This document shows, one piece after another, positions 1-8,762 of a stretch of 29,906 nucleotides of DNA. A program made the position numbers and the translations under genes. The stretch's first letter is position 1. Each line of letters begins with the position of its first letter. Source of the DNA: Chara braunii (Eukaryota > Streptophyta > Charophyceae > Charales > Characeae); contig BFEA01000037.1 of assembly GCA_003427395.1 (NCBI GenBank), forward strand, positions 1,902,945-1,932,850, read 5' to 3'. Under the pieces are notes generated by a model that saw only the letters and a list, made by a program, of their open reading frames with translations, did no database searches and was not told the origin of the DNA.

Positions 1-191
1 GGGGACTGGCGCATTCTTTCTGTGTGGGCGCCAGGCCCCTTCCCACTATGGAATGATGATGATGTGTGTTGAGACTGCATTGCAACATTAATTGTTCGGA
101 TCATTGGTATCGAAGTCTTCCGCTACGCTATCTTGTACTTTGTGAGAGAGGTCGGTTCTTGTTCTGATCTGCACCTTTACGTTATGCAACA
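1..191 (+). mobile_element. LTR end, family A (truncated by window start)
   Basis: Read on the minus strand from 191 down to 1, this segment matches 29120-29310 at roughly 80% identity by eye. The match starts abruptly at TGTTGCATA, the same nonamer that starts the LTR edge at 14302. The sequence outside position 191 is unrelated in the three copies, which marks a true LTR terminus. In element sense this is the 3' end of a plus-oriented LTR. No primer-binding site follows at 192, so it is a solo or 3' LTR rather than a 5' LTR. Confidence 0.7.
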
Positions 192-1100
192 TCACATGTA
201 AAATGAACGTCCGTTGGAAGCCTAGAGGAAAGATGAAGCGAAGAAGGGGGGCCCAGAGTACGGACAGGGTCAGAAGTATAAACGTGGGATAGTCATCCAT
301 GGTGACTAGAAGCACAGGTAAGTAGCCTCCACCTCCTCGCCACTTAGACCTTACCCCTACCACTAATTACTAACTGTTGAGTGGGTCTGACTTTCACTGA
401 CTGCTGAATATATATATCTTCTTTTTTTTTTTCCGATGCTGACTGGTTGCTAGACTTGAAGCAAATCGAATATAGCACAAGACTTCGACCAGCCCAGCAG
501 CAGCGACACCAAGATGTGGAAGGTACCACTTCAACAAGCAAACGCAGCAGGTCCGTAGTCACCAACCCAACTGGCCACTTCTTCTTCGGCCTACCTTCCC
601 CCTTTCGTCAGACTTCTCCCCACTCACTTCTCTCTCTCTCCGGCCTTAATCGTTGCCAGCGATATCCAGTGGATGCAGCGAGCTTTTGCTCCGATACCAG
701 TCTGCAACGAACCTCTCAGTTTACCACCAATGAGCACACACAAACACACACCATTCACAAATGAGATCACACGAAATTCACTCTAGAGGCCAGAGAGTCG
801 AAGACCAGGTAAGCGCAACTTAAAAATTCCAACCAATTATCATACGAGCAATTAAGAGTTCCAGTCACAAGCGCTCAACAGCGCAGATCCAAGTAACCAG
901 TATCATCACTCAGGTAAGTATCTCGCCCACTGCTCTTCTCTCTTCTCTCTTGGTCTTGTCTTTGTCTACTACCTCCGTGTGTCTTTTCTTCCTACTTGCA
1001 TGCACTCACACTCTCCACTACCCAAGGACCAACTCTGAATACACCCACTGCTAACTCTGCCAACTCTCCTGAGGTCTACTACTAACTACTAAGCACTGGC
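192..1100 (+). other. Non-coding region with TATA motif and clustered 5' splice sites
   Basis: No convincing protein is encoded here. A TATAAA motif lies at 277-282. Three near-perfect splice donors follow on the plus strand: CAG|GTAAGT with GT at 318, CAG|GTAAGC with GT at 809, and CAG|GTAAGT with GT at 914. A strong acceptor-like stretch occurs at about 417-455, with a branch-like CTGAC, a long T tract and a final TAG. This may be the spliced leader of an unidentified transcript or part of a retroelement. The reading frames that can be drawn here are short and low-complexity. Confidence 0.35.
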
Positions 1101-1280
1101 GCAGCTATGGCTGCTTCCCTCGGCCAGCGCTGGGGCAGCTATGGCTGCTCCCTCTCTCTCCCTCTAACAGCGCAGCTCCCTGGCTCAGCGCTCCGCTCCT
1201 CACAATAGCGCACAAGTGCACCAGCACTTCCACACTTCATGCGAATGAGCATTCTGCCCGAATGCGGAGGCTGGCCAGTC

Positions 1281-1289
1281 CTTATATTG
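1281..1289 (-). promoter_or_regulatory. TATA-box-like motif, minus strand
   Basis: The minus strand reads AATATAAG followed by GACTGGCC. A similar TATA plus GACTGGCCC arrangement occurs in the family A LTR at 29876-29883, where the minus strand reads CTATATAA then GACTGGCCC. The shared context suggests a related LTR promoter reading leftwards. Transcription activity is inferred only. Confidence 0.45.
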
Positions 1290-1935
1290 TCTTGAACTGA
1301 GCTTCAACTCGTCCCTGCCTCTGCTTCTTGGGGCTGGACTTGGTTCTAGTACCACATCCCCACGGCCTGTTTGCTTCAGAATGTCAGGGCCTGGTACTTT
1401 TCCCAAATTTTCATTGGTTTGCTGCTGCTTGGATCTGGGAGTAACGACTTTCCACTTATGGAACATGACTTTTGACCGCGGGTTGAGACTCTTGCCACTG
1501 GGACACGACTTTTGCTTGGGAAAGTGTCCTTTGCCTGCAGAGGATGACTTTCCGGCACGACTCTTCAAAATGAGACGTGCCTTTTGCCCCTGGGAGGTGA
1601 CTGTTCACTGGGTGCCTGTTGGACTTGACTCCTAAGGTACCCAACTGTGACTTTTCTGAAACTGACCGACTTAGCCTCCCTGGCCTAAGACCTTGACCCT
1701 GAAATTCAAATTTGGGGTCCGAATCGTGGAAGGCCTTTCCGGTAGGTGTCGGTACCGAAAAGTCGTAGGTCGGTAGAAGTCCATCGGTACCCGACAGGAA
1801 AAGTCCAGTCCCAAGTCCAATTTTGCAGCATGTACCAGGAATGTCCGGAAGGTACCGGGCCGACAAAAATGTTTGCAGCAGACGGGCCGTGGCCGATCGG
1901 TACCGGTCTGAAGCAGGCCAAGCCAAGCCAAGTCC
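1290..1935. promoter_or_regulatory. U3-like spacer between outward-facing TATA boxes
   Basis: About 645 bp separate a leftward TATA motif at 1281-1289 and a rightward one at 1936-1943. The left half carries short degenerate repeats of a GACTTT-type word (for example near 1448, 1469, 1507 and 1548). The right half has five GGTACC palindromes between about 1637 and 1903. No open frame resembles a known protein. The pattern fits LTR U3 regions placed head to head. A genuine bidirectional promoter is the alternative. Confidence 0.35.
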
Positions 1936-1943
1936 TATATTTA
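1936..1943 (+). promoter_or_regulatory. TATA-box-like motif, plus strand
   Basis: TATATTTA lies downstream of the GGTACC-rich stretch. It is followed by a GCGGAAGC-type word near 1990, by AG-rich leader sequence, and by a weak donor-like GGTAAGA at about 2067. A similar order (TATAAAT, then GCGGAAGC) occurs at 18594. This points to a plus-oriented LTR promoter of a related family. Confidence 0.4.
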
Positions 1944-1989
1944 GCTGCTAGTGCAGCAGCTCATGACTTAATCAGTTTGGCGGAGACGC

Positions 1990-2620
1990 GGAAGCACTGC
2001 TGCTGCTTGTGCGCTAAGCCAACTTGGGCACTTCGTGCCTGAGGAAGAAGAGGGCGGTCGTAGCTAGGTAAGAGGTAGCCGAAGGAGGAGAGTGGCCATA
2101 GCCGCCAAGGTGGAAGCTTACCTAAGTGGGTGTATCCAGGGTGATGATCTAGGACCAGAGAGAGAGAGAGAGGTAGAATGAGGCAGAGCGAGCCAAGTCA
2201 GAGAGAGAAGCGAGACTAGATGAGAGAGTGAGAGAGAGAGAGAAGCCATAGCCGCCGTCCAGTCGAGATCCGTTGTGTGTGTGTGTTCGGCACAGCCGTT
2301 GGAGACGACACTTCTTGTATCCTACCCCTTAAGCAGCATTGGCCGCGGGATGGAGGTAGATGGTTCGCTGCGCGCCAAAATCGGGCGCCAAAGTAAACGG
2401 AGACGGTAGGATGGAAGGCGCTCGCAGTTGAGATGGATGCAATGGCCACTCTCCACCGAATTGTTCACAGCACGCCAAAGAACGTGGGGCCGCCATGTAG
2501 CATGGAGAGGGAGGAGGGTCGTTGATAACGAGGAATATCTCACCGCCGGTGCCGTAGGATAGGAGGGACACATGATGGCAAAGCAGGCACGGTGTCTCTC
2601 TCGATTTGCTCTTTTGTTTT
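1990..2620. repeat. AG-rich leader-like region with GA and GT microsatellites
   Basis: Short (GA)n runs lie at about 2157-2173 and 2222-2242, and a (GT)n run at about 2275-2285. Several copies of a CCATAGCCGCC word also occur (2096, 2246). No coding region is recognisable. The composition is that of the LTR leaders elsewhere in the window. Confidence 0.4.
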
Positions 2621-2830
2621 CTGTTTTTCTTTTTTTGGGGGCTTCTCAATTGGTTTTTTCTCTTTTGATGGGAGAGTTCATCTTTGGGCTTTGCTATGTC
2701 GTCGTCCGTGTTGTTCTTTTGTTTTATTTTTTTCTTTTTTTATGGCTTCTCAAAAAAACAAAATTCCTCTTTTGATGGCCGAGTTCGTCTTTGGCCTTCG
2801 TTATGTCGTCGTCCGTGATGTCGTTTTTGG
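2620..2830. repeat. Imperfect tandem duplication, ~107-bp period
   Basis: The word TCTTTTGATG recurs at 2661 and 2768. It is followed both times by a GAGTTCrTCTTTGG-type stretch and an identical TATGTCGTCGTCCGTG block. Upstream, both copies have a T tract followed by GGCTTCTC or GGGCTTCTC. The two copies therefore form a diverged tandem duplication. Reading frames across it are dominated by the T-rich tract and I do not call a protein. Confidence 0.6.
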
Positions 2831-2907
2831 CAAAAGAGAGGGCGCCGGCTTGGAGAACATGGTGGCTTGGAGATCATGGTGGCATGGGGCACTACGGAGT
2901 GAATCTT

Positions 2908-3180
2908 CCGTTAGAACATGGAAAGGTGCACCGCCATCATGGGTTTTGTCGTTTGTGCATGTCAAAAGTAGTGGAGTGAGGCCCATGCTGTGTGGGTGCA
3001 GTTCTCTCTCTCTCTCTCTCTCTCTGGGACAGGGTGGGCGTGCAGTTCGAGAAACGAGCACCAAGTACCTTGGTCCACTACTCGCCACATGTGCAAAACG
3101 AGACTGAATCTTCCGCCAGAACATGAAACAATACACCGCCATGATTTTTGTCTTTTGTGCATTTCAATAGTGGAGCGAGT
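2908..3180. repeat. Two copies of a ~75-bp dispersed repeat (third copy near 12575)
   Basis: Copy 1 (about 2908-2983) and copy 2 (about 3103-3179) share GAATCTTCCG, AGAACATG, ACACCGCCAT or a close variant, TTTTGTC, TTTGTGCAT and GTGGAG, in the same order. The core reappears in inverted orientation at about 12575-12602. In one frame all three can be read with an N-L-P-x-E-H core, but no start, stop or family supports a protein. The function is unknown. A CT microsatellite (3004-3025) separates the first two copies. Confidence 0.6.
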
Positions 3181-3259
3181 CGCCAAAATGCTGAAAAAAA
3201 AATCTTGTAAAAAAGACAAAACTTGGGAAAAAACGCGTTGTGTGCATGTATGCATCGGG

Positions 3260-3260
<1 letters not shown>

Positions 3261-3311
<51 letters not shown>
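3261..3311. repeat. (GA)n microsatellite, ~25 units
   Basis: This is an almost uninterrupted GA run of about 50 bp. It creates artificial open frames of alternating Glu-Arg (plus) or Leu-Ser (minus), which should not be taken as genes. Confidence 0.95.
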
Positions 3312-3314
<3 letters not shown>

Positions 3315-3825
3315 TGTGGCGGACCCACCAGGTGTGGTGCTCCACCAGGGATAGAGATGGAGATGGAGGATGAAGGGGGAGCGAGATGGCACAATGCAGC
3401 TCCCACGCTAGACTCCAACGCACGTACTCCAAAGTGTGCGAATGTAGAATGATCCGGAAAACACACAACAGCTGGGGTATACCCCAACAGACTGACGAGA
3501 CTGGACTGGACTGGCTGGTACCAACAGAGGTACCAACCTAGCCTGGACTACCCCGAATACAACACAGGCCTGTGAGAACAGGCCAAGGGGCTGGTCTCAC
3601 AGGCCAACCAGAGGTCCGCAACACGATCCGCGGCCTGTGATGGATCGCCTAGATACAAGCACGCTTCCGCCAAGAAGCGGAACTCTACCAAAGAAAAAGA
3701 AACCTGAGTAGTCTAGGATGCGGAGCAAGCTCCATGCTGAGTCCATGCAATGCAACCTAGGATAGAAAATGTCACAAAAACAGCAATGTCACAACTAACA
3801 GCCTAAGTGAAAGTTGAAGCAACTA
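3312..3825. other. No gene recognised
   Basis: Mixed-composition DNA. A short palindromic GGGGTATACCCC lies at about 3474-3485, and two GGTACC sites lie at about 3517-3533. No LTR partner of the element 1 primer-binding site was found here. Confidence 0.5.
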
Positions 3826-4001
3826 ACTAGCATACATGTCCTAGGAAAGCAGAAAGTAATGACAACTAAACCCTCGAAAGTTGGAGGCGGTAGCTTCAGT
3901 CTAGAAACAGCTGACTAGTGTATAAGTCCTAAGAAGAGCAAAACCAAAAACAATCAAATCCTAGAAATGTTAGAGGCAATAGCCTCAGTCTGAGAGCAAC
4001 A
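3826..4001. repeat. Degenerate tandem pair, 88-bp period
   Basis: ACTAG at 3826 and at 3914 starts two similar blocks. Both contain a GTCCTAxGA-type stretch, then a GAAAxxTTxGAGGC core, then TAGCxTCAGTCT. The blocks are diverged, roughly two-thirds identical by eye. Neither is coding. Confidence 0.5.
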
Positions 4002-4737
4002 AAGCAACGACAAGACAACCATATGTCACAGGAGGAGTGTGTCGCAACCAAAGGGTGGGATGGTCTCTGAGGGTGGCGAATGCAGCCTAGAGGTCGATAA
4101 ACTCCTAAGGGCATCCACACATAAATAACAGGGAGACACATGTCATCAGGCTCAATGAGGGTAGGGAACTGGGAGCGAACAAAACCAATGACCCTAACAG
4201 ATAGACCATCAGGGCGGGTAATGCTCGTCTAAAGGGGTGACCGCTAGGGAGGGTCAACCATGCAAGGGGATAAGGGAGCCTGGTATACTGGGCGCACCTA
4301 GATGAAGCATGCAAGGCTGCCTAACTAGGGCGTGAGGGTCGGCCGAGGGTAGAAAAAGTGATGGGTAAGGGAATCATGCAAATGACTCCTAAGGTGGGGG
4401 AAGTCGGAGCTGGATCCATAAGCCGGGAAGCCAGGGCAACGCTACGGTCCTGATGCCTATGCATATACCAAGGGAAAGCCCAACTCAGAGGAACCCGACG
4501 AAGGGAGACTATCATGCGACACAACCAGATTACTGTACACGGTAAAGTGGTAAGAGAGTGATGACGTCTGAAGTAGGCAAAGATGATCGTGACGAAGTCC
4601 ATGAAGCTGCTGATGACATCCATGATGAGAAGTCTGGAATGCCGTCGAGGAAGAGCCGCAACGTCGACGAGCTGAAGTGGCAAAACTGGAGTGGATAGAG
4701 TACTGAGAAGGTCAAGACGTGGGAAGAGAAGTCAGAG
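4002..4737. other. Element 1 3' flank or untranslated tail; no gene recognised
   Basis: This lies immediately downstream, in element sense, of the chromodomain tail that stops at 4738. A polypurine tract and 3' LTR would be expected in this direction. I cannot identify either one, and no sequence resembling the LTR edge at 14302 occurs here. The open frames show no protein family. Confidence 0.4.
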
Positions 4738-5085
4738 TCAATCGTCGTAGCGAGCAGGACGACGACGAGTGCGCTGTGGACACTCAGAAGCATCTGGCTG
4801 CTGTTGAAGGTCTGCCTCAGATGGAGCTGGCTCGACTTCAGCGGTCCCCTCAGCAGAGGGAGGAGGAGGAGGGTCAGTGGCCTGAGGAGGAGCAGTCAAC
4901 CTAGCACGACGAGCACGGTAATAGGCACGCACCAACATGCGAGCGTGCTGCAAGTGTTCGAGGGGCTCTCAGGTAGCCTCCTCATCAAGGTAACCCTTCC
5001 AACGTACGAGATACTCGACATGGGGAGGGTTGTCGCCGATAACTCGACGACCAATGATGTCTGAAACGAGGAACTCATCGTGGTC
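4738..5085 (-). pseudogene. pol: Chromodomain and C-terminal tail of element 1 integrase
   Basis: After a frameshift near 5085 the minus strand encodes a chromodomain, recognisable by VEYLVRWKGY and the following DEEAT-stop-EPLEHL. The stop is TGA at 4969-4971, exactly where the conserved chromodomain Trp of the TWEP motif normally sits. The domain runs about residues 10-50 of this frame. It is followed by a Pro/Glu-rich tail and an Arg-rich end at 4738. Chromodomains on chromovirus integrases bind modified histones and bias insertion to heterochromatin. Here both the frameshift and the stop would prevent its synthesis. The preceding integrase frame runs on in a wrong frame to 4896. Confidence 0.8.
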
Positions 5086-6480
5086 GTGATAGGTGGAGGG
5101 CGCTCGTATGGTCGTCCAGTGAAACGCTCAGACGGTCTCCGGTAGGGACGCAGTAATGAGACGTGGTAGACATTGTGCGCACGAGCCTGGCGTAGGTAGT
5201 CGGACAACTTCACACGGAAGCTGATCGGGCTACAAGTCGTATCAGAACCGACGGCCTGGAGAATGCGGCATGGGCCAAAGAAGCGACACCGAAACTTGCG
5301 AAGCGTCTCCGCTTCGAGCTGTAAGTGGCGTGCGTCGATAAGCATATCATCATCGACTTTGAATGGATGATCCATCCTCGATCGGTTCGCACGTGCTGCC
5401 ATGCGAGTCTGGGAAGCGGCTATATGCTCATGTGCAGTCTTCATGATCAACGTCATGTGTGCAACCCAATCATCCAACGCGGGACAACTCGTGTCGGGGT
5501 GCATCTGTGACGGTCGAAGGAAGTCTGCGGGAACACGAGGGTGATAGCCGAGGTCGCAATGGTAAGGCGACATCCCCGTGGCTGGCGAGACGGCATGGTT
5601 GTAGGCTATCTTCGCGTGGGCAAGATGGAGATCCCACTGCTGGTCGTCACGAACGATCTTTCGGAAAATATCTATGAGAGTCCTGTTCGTGACCTCGGTC
5701 TGACCATCAGTCTGAGAATGGTAGGACGAGGAGAAGCGGAGCTGGGTGTCGTATACCTCGTGGAGCAGTCGCCAAAATCGGCTGGTAAAGCGCAGGTCAC
5801 GGTCAGATATGATGCTTAGAGGTAAGTCGTGGTCACTCACGACTCGGTCAAACACGGTGTCGGCGACCTCACGTGCACTGATGGCATAGCGGCACGGAAC
5901 AAAGCGTGCATGCTTCGTGAAGCGGTCGACGATGACCAGGATAGCATCATGACCGCGGGGGGTCGGAGGTAGAAGAGGACCAATAAAGTCCATCGAGATG
6001 GACTGCCAACGGCCCTCAGGAATAGGAAGAGGCTGGAGCAAACCACAAGGCAGGTGGTTTGCACTGTTCACCTCCTGATTGGTGGGACACTCTGCGACGT
6101 AGTCCTTTACAAAGTCCTTGCACTTCAGCCAGACGTACAGGCGGCTCACACGAGCCAACATCTTGTGGAAGCCCATATGATCGGCGGCTGCCTGGTCATG
6201 GAACTCTGCTACTGCCCGGACACGTAGCTGTCCAGTGGAGGGAACGCAAATACGCGGCTCTCTGCTGTCCTGTGAACCGTGCCAGTACACAAGACCGTTG
6301 TCCCCGAGAGAGTAGTTCAGGACGGTCTTGCCACTCCGAAGGGTCGCATGGATGTCGCGATAGTCGGGGCAGTGGCGGTACTGAGTGCGAAACTCATTGA
6401 TCACCGAGTGGTGGACGGTGGTGACCGAAATAGCAGCGAGTTGGATCTGCTCCAGATCATGGTCAGGGCGCCGGGATAAG
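5086..6480 (-). pseudogene. pol: Integrase, element 1
   Basis: The frame opens inside the duplicated segment near 6480. It reads through an N-terminal zinc-binding region in which two His and the first Cys are visible (CPTNQEV), but the position of the second Cys is Asn. The catalytic core has all three acids: Asp in SMDFIGPL, Asp in IISDRDLRF and Glu in TDGQTEVTN. A GPC motif in RFFGPCRI stands where the GPY/F module usually has an aromatic residue. The enzyme would join element cDNA ends to host DNA in the nucleus. It is in a different frame from RNase H because of the 41-bp duplication upstream. The catalytic core looks intact, so decay here is recent or patchy. Confidence 0.85.
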
Positions 6481-7237
6481 GCATCTGCGACCCGATTAAA
6501 TGGTCAGGGCGCCGAGATAAGGCATCTGCGACCCGATTAATCTCAGCCTTAATGTGCTCAGTGGTGAAACTAATCTCGGATAGGTCGCGCCACCAGCGGG
6601 CCTGTCGAGAAGTGAGCTTCGACTTTGTCAGAAAAGCCTGGACAACAGAGTTGTCCGTGCGCACCGTGAACGGTGCCCCGTGCAGGTAGTGACGCCAACG
6701 CCGAGCAACATAAACTACTGCGAGAACCTCACGTTCATCAGCGGTGTAGTTTATCTCGGCGGGCAGGAGCTGGCGGGAGTAGAACGCTATCGGACAATCA
6801 CCTGAGCGAGACTCGACAGTGTCGTCCTCGGCGATGGTAGGAAAATAGTCAACAGAAGGCTCGTCAGTAGCTGGACGAGTAAGCGTCAGGCGGGAAGAAG
6901 TGGTAGGGATAGGTGATGGGAAGCGAGGGATACGAGGATGAGAGGAATCAGGACAGGAGAGGAAAATCTGAGAAAGGACTTCTCCTACAGCGAAGTCTAA
7001 CGCATCGGTGACAAGGATAAAAGGGCGATCGAAATCGAGTAGGTGAAGAACCGGTGCGCATGTCACCGCCTTCTTGAGGGCGCAAAAGGCGTCCTCGTGG
7101 AGGAGTGTCCAAGCCCATGGCCGGTTCTTCCGGAGGAGGGTGGAGGTAAGGATGTAGGAATACCTAGCGCATCCCTGGATGAAATTACTATAGTAACTAG
7201 TGAGGCCCAGGAAGCTGCGAAGCTGCTTGGCGGATTA
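6401..7237 (-). pseudogene. pol: RT connection region and RNase H, element 1
   Basis: The frame can be followed from about 7237, where RSFLGLTSYY marks the end of RT, into RNase H. The RNase H acids are present: Asp in VTDALDFAVG, Glu in DEREVLAVV and Asp in VRTDNSVV, followed by NRVADALSRRPDH. RNase H degrades the RNA strand of the RNA-DNA hybrid during reverse transcription. An insertion-like linker rich in Pro, Ser and Thr lies between the first Asp motif and the Glu motif. After the first copy of the 41-bp duplication the frame drifts into a spurious tail and stops at 6401. It is also out of frame with the upstream RT. Confidence 0.85.
6461..6542. repeat. 41-bp tandem duplication at the RNase H end
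   Basis: Two consecutive 41-bp units (6461-6501 and 6502-6542) share a stretch of about 40 bases with a single G/A difference. On the minus strand each unit encodes the NRVADALSRRPDH motif that ends RNase H. 41 is not a multiple of three, so the extra copy shifts the frame. The downstream copy is in frame with integrase, the upstream one with RNase H. Confidence 0.9.
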
Positions 7238-7970
7238 AGGACGGGCCACTCCACAATAGCAATGATCTTCACATCGTCCATGTGGAGACCTGGTCAGACA
7301 CGTAGTGTCCTAAGAAATCCACTTTGTGCTGGACAAAGCGACATTTGCTCAGTTTGGCGTATAAGCCATGTCTGCGCAAGCGGTCAAGGACGTCGCGGAG
7401 GTGTCTGAGATGCTCCTCAAGAGTACGGCTGTAGACCAGGATATCGTCGAGGTAGACGAGATCGTACTGCTCCAGGATGTCCCTGAAGATGTCGTTCATC
7501 GCCCTCTGGAAGGTAGCGGGTGCGTTGGTGAGGCCGAATGGCATCACCGTAAACTCATAGTGGCCGAAGCGCGATCGGAACGTCGTCTTCGGCTGGTCCG
7601 CTGCAGCGACGTGGATCTGATGGTAACCGCTACGAAGATCAATCTTCGTAAATAAGCGGTTGCCTGCTAGGCGGTCGAATAGCTCGTCGAAACGAGGCAT
7701 GGGGTTGAGACCGCGATAGTCGAGGCAGAGACGGAGAGTTCCATCCACGTTGTGCTTAACCGTGCAGCGGTTGAGATCGAGATAGTCGATGCAGAGACGG
7801 AGAGTTCCATCCGCTTTGCGAGCAAAGAGGACGGGTGCACCCCACGGGGAGTTGTTGGGTTTAATGAAACCCAGTCTCAGGAACTCCTTAAGCTGACGCT
7901 TGAGTTCGGTGGCCTCGGGGATCGAGAGTCTGTAGGGTGCCTGGCGGTGAACATGATAGTCAGGCATAAG
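7238..7970 (-). pseudogene. pol: Reverse transcriptase, element 1
   Basis: Fingers and palm motifs are clear: [41 protein letters not shown] and the catalytic [10 protein letters not shown], then GLYAKLSKC and FLGHYVS. The frame is continuous with protease except for TAG at 7971-7973. Between the first two motif blocks a stretch related to [10 protein letters not shown] occurs twice, 22 codons apart. This is an in-frame internal duplication not expected in the family. After FLGHYVSDQ the frame is lost (near 7295), shifts again near 7235, and the original frame stops at 7269. The enzyme would copy element RNA to cDNA in the cytoplasmic particle. Confidence 0.9.
7704..7812. repeat. 66-bp-period partial duplication inside RT
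   Basis: A 43-bp block at 7704-7746 recurs at 7770-7812 with three mismatches, separated by 23 bp. The 66-bp period keeps the reading frame. Confidence 0.85.
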
Positions 7971-8762
7971 CTAGATGGAGTGCTCGACGTCGCGCATCAG
8001 TGGGATACCGGCATTCGAGAACGACGATGGGAAAACGTTGTGGTACTCTCGAATCAGGTCAAGAACTGCGAGCTCCAGGTCGGTCGTATAGCGTGCGAGT
8101 TCCTCAGTGTCAACGTCGACGCGCGACGACGGGGTGGACTCGACGCACGGCGGAGGGTGGGAAGTAGAGATGGGAGTCATGGAGATAGGAGGATCTGGCT
8201 CCAAAGAGATGAGCTCGGCGTCGGGACAGGGTGGATCATAGTGTAAGAGATCCGTCACGTTCACCATAAAGAAGGTGACGTCGTCCTGTCGGATGAAGTG
8301 AGCGAACTGTCGAGGCGAGGTGACAGTGATCGTAGGAGATGCTGTGGGCACGGAAGGCTCCGGAGGAGGAGGATCGGGTCGTGGTGTCGCAGTGGTACCT
8401 ATGAAAGGTACACGATACGTCTGTCCACACTTCGTTTTAAGAACGAGAGTGTTGGTCGCCCAATCGGCCTCGGTGCTGCAAAACTGACGAGACCACGGAA
8501 TACCGAGAATGAAATCGTACCCTGTCTCCATCACATCGAAATGTGCAGAGAAGCGGTGGCGACGAGACGTCGAGGGACGATCAGTCGGCTCGAGCGTGAG
8601 GAAGAAAGGGAGGTCGGTGACCGTATGATCGAAGAAGCGTTGGGTCTTGCCATCCCCTAGGGTAACAAAGATGGGAGTCAGAGACCCTGTCGTGGGTAAC
8701 CGGGCTTCTTTCACCACACGTGGGTGAATGAAGTCGCCCTGAGAACCGGAATCCCACAGCGC
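7971..8762 (-). pseudogene. pol: Aspartic protease (retropepsin) and linker, element 1
   Basis: Just after TAA at 8763-8765 the frame reads ALWDSGSQGDFI, containing the catalytic Asp-Ser-Gly of retropepsins. About 70 residues later comes the FILGIPW motif that marks the C-terminal half of the fold. The domain fills about the first 110 residues. A Pro/Ser-rich linker of about 130 residues leads to RT. Retropepsin would cut Gag-Pol during particle maturation. The TAA lies in the same frame as the upstream gag-like segment, and the TAG at 7971-7973 separates the linker from RT. Both would truncate the polyprotein. Confidence 0.85.

Noticed and set aside
3240-3452. Open frames of repeated Arg-Glu or Leu-Ser
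   Set aside because: They are direct translations of the GA microsatellite.
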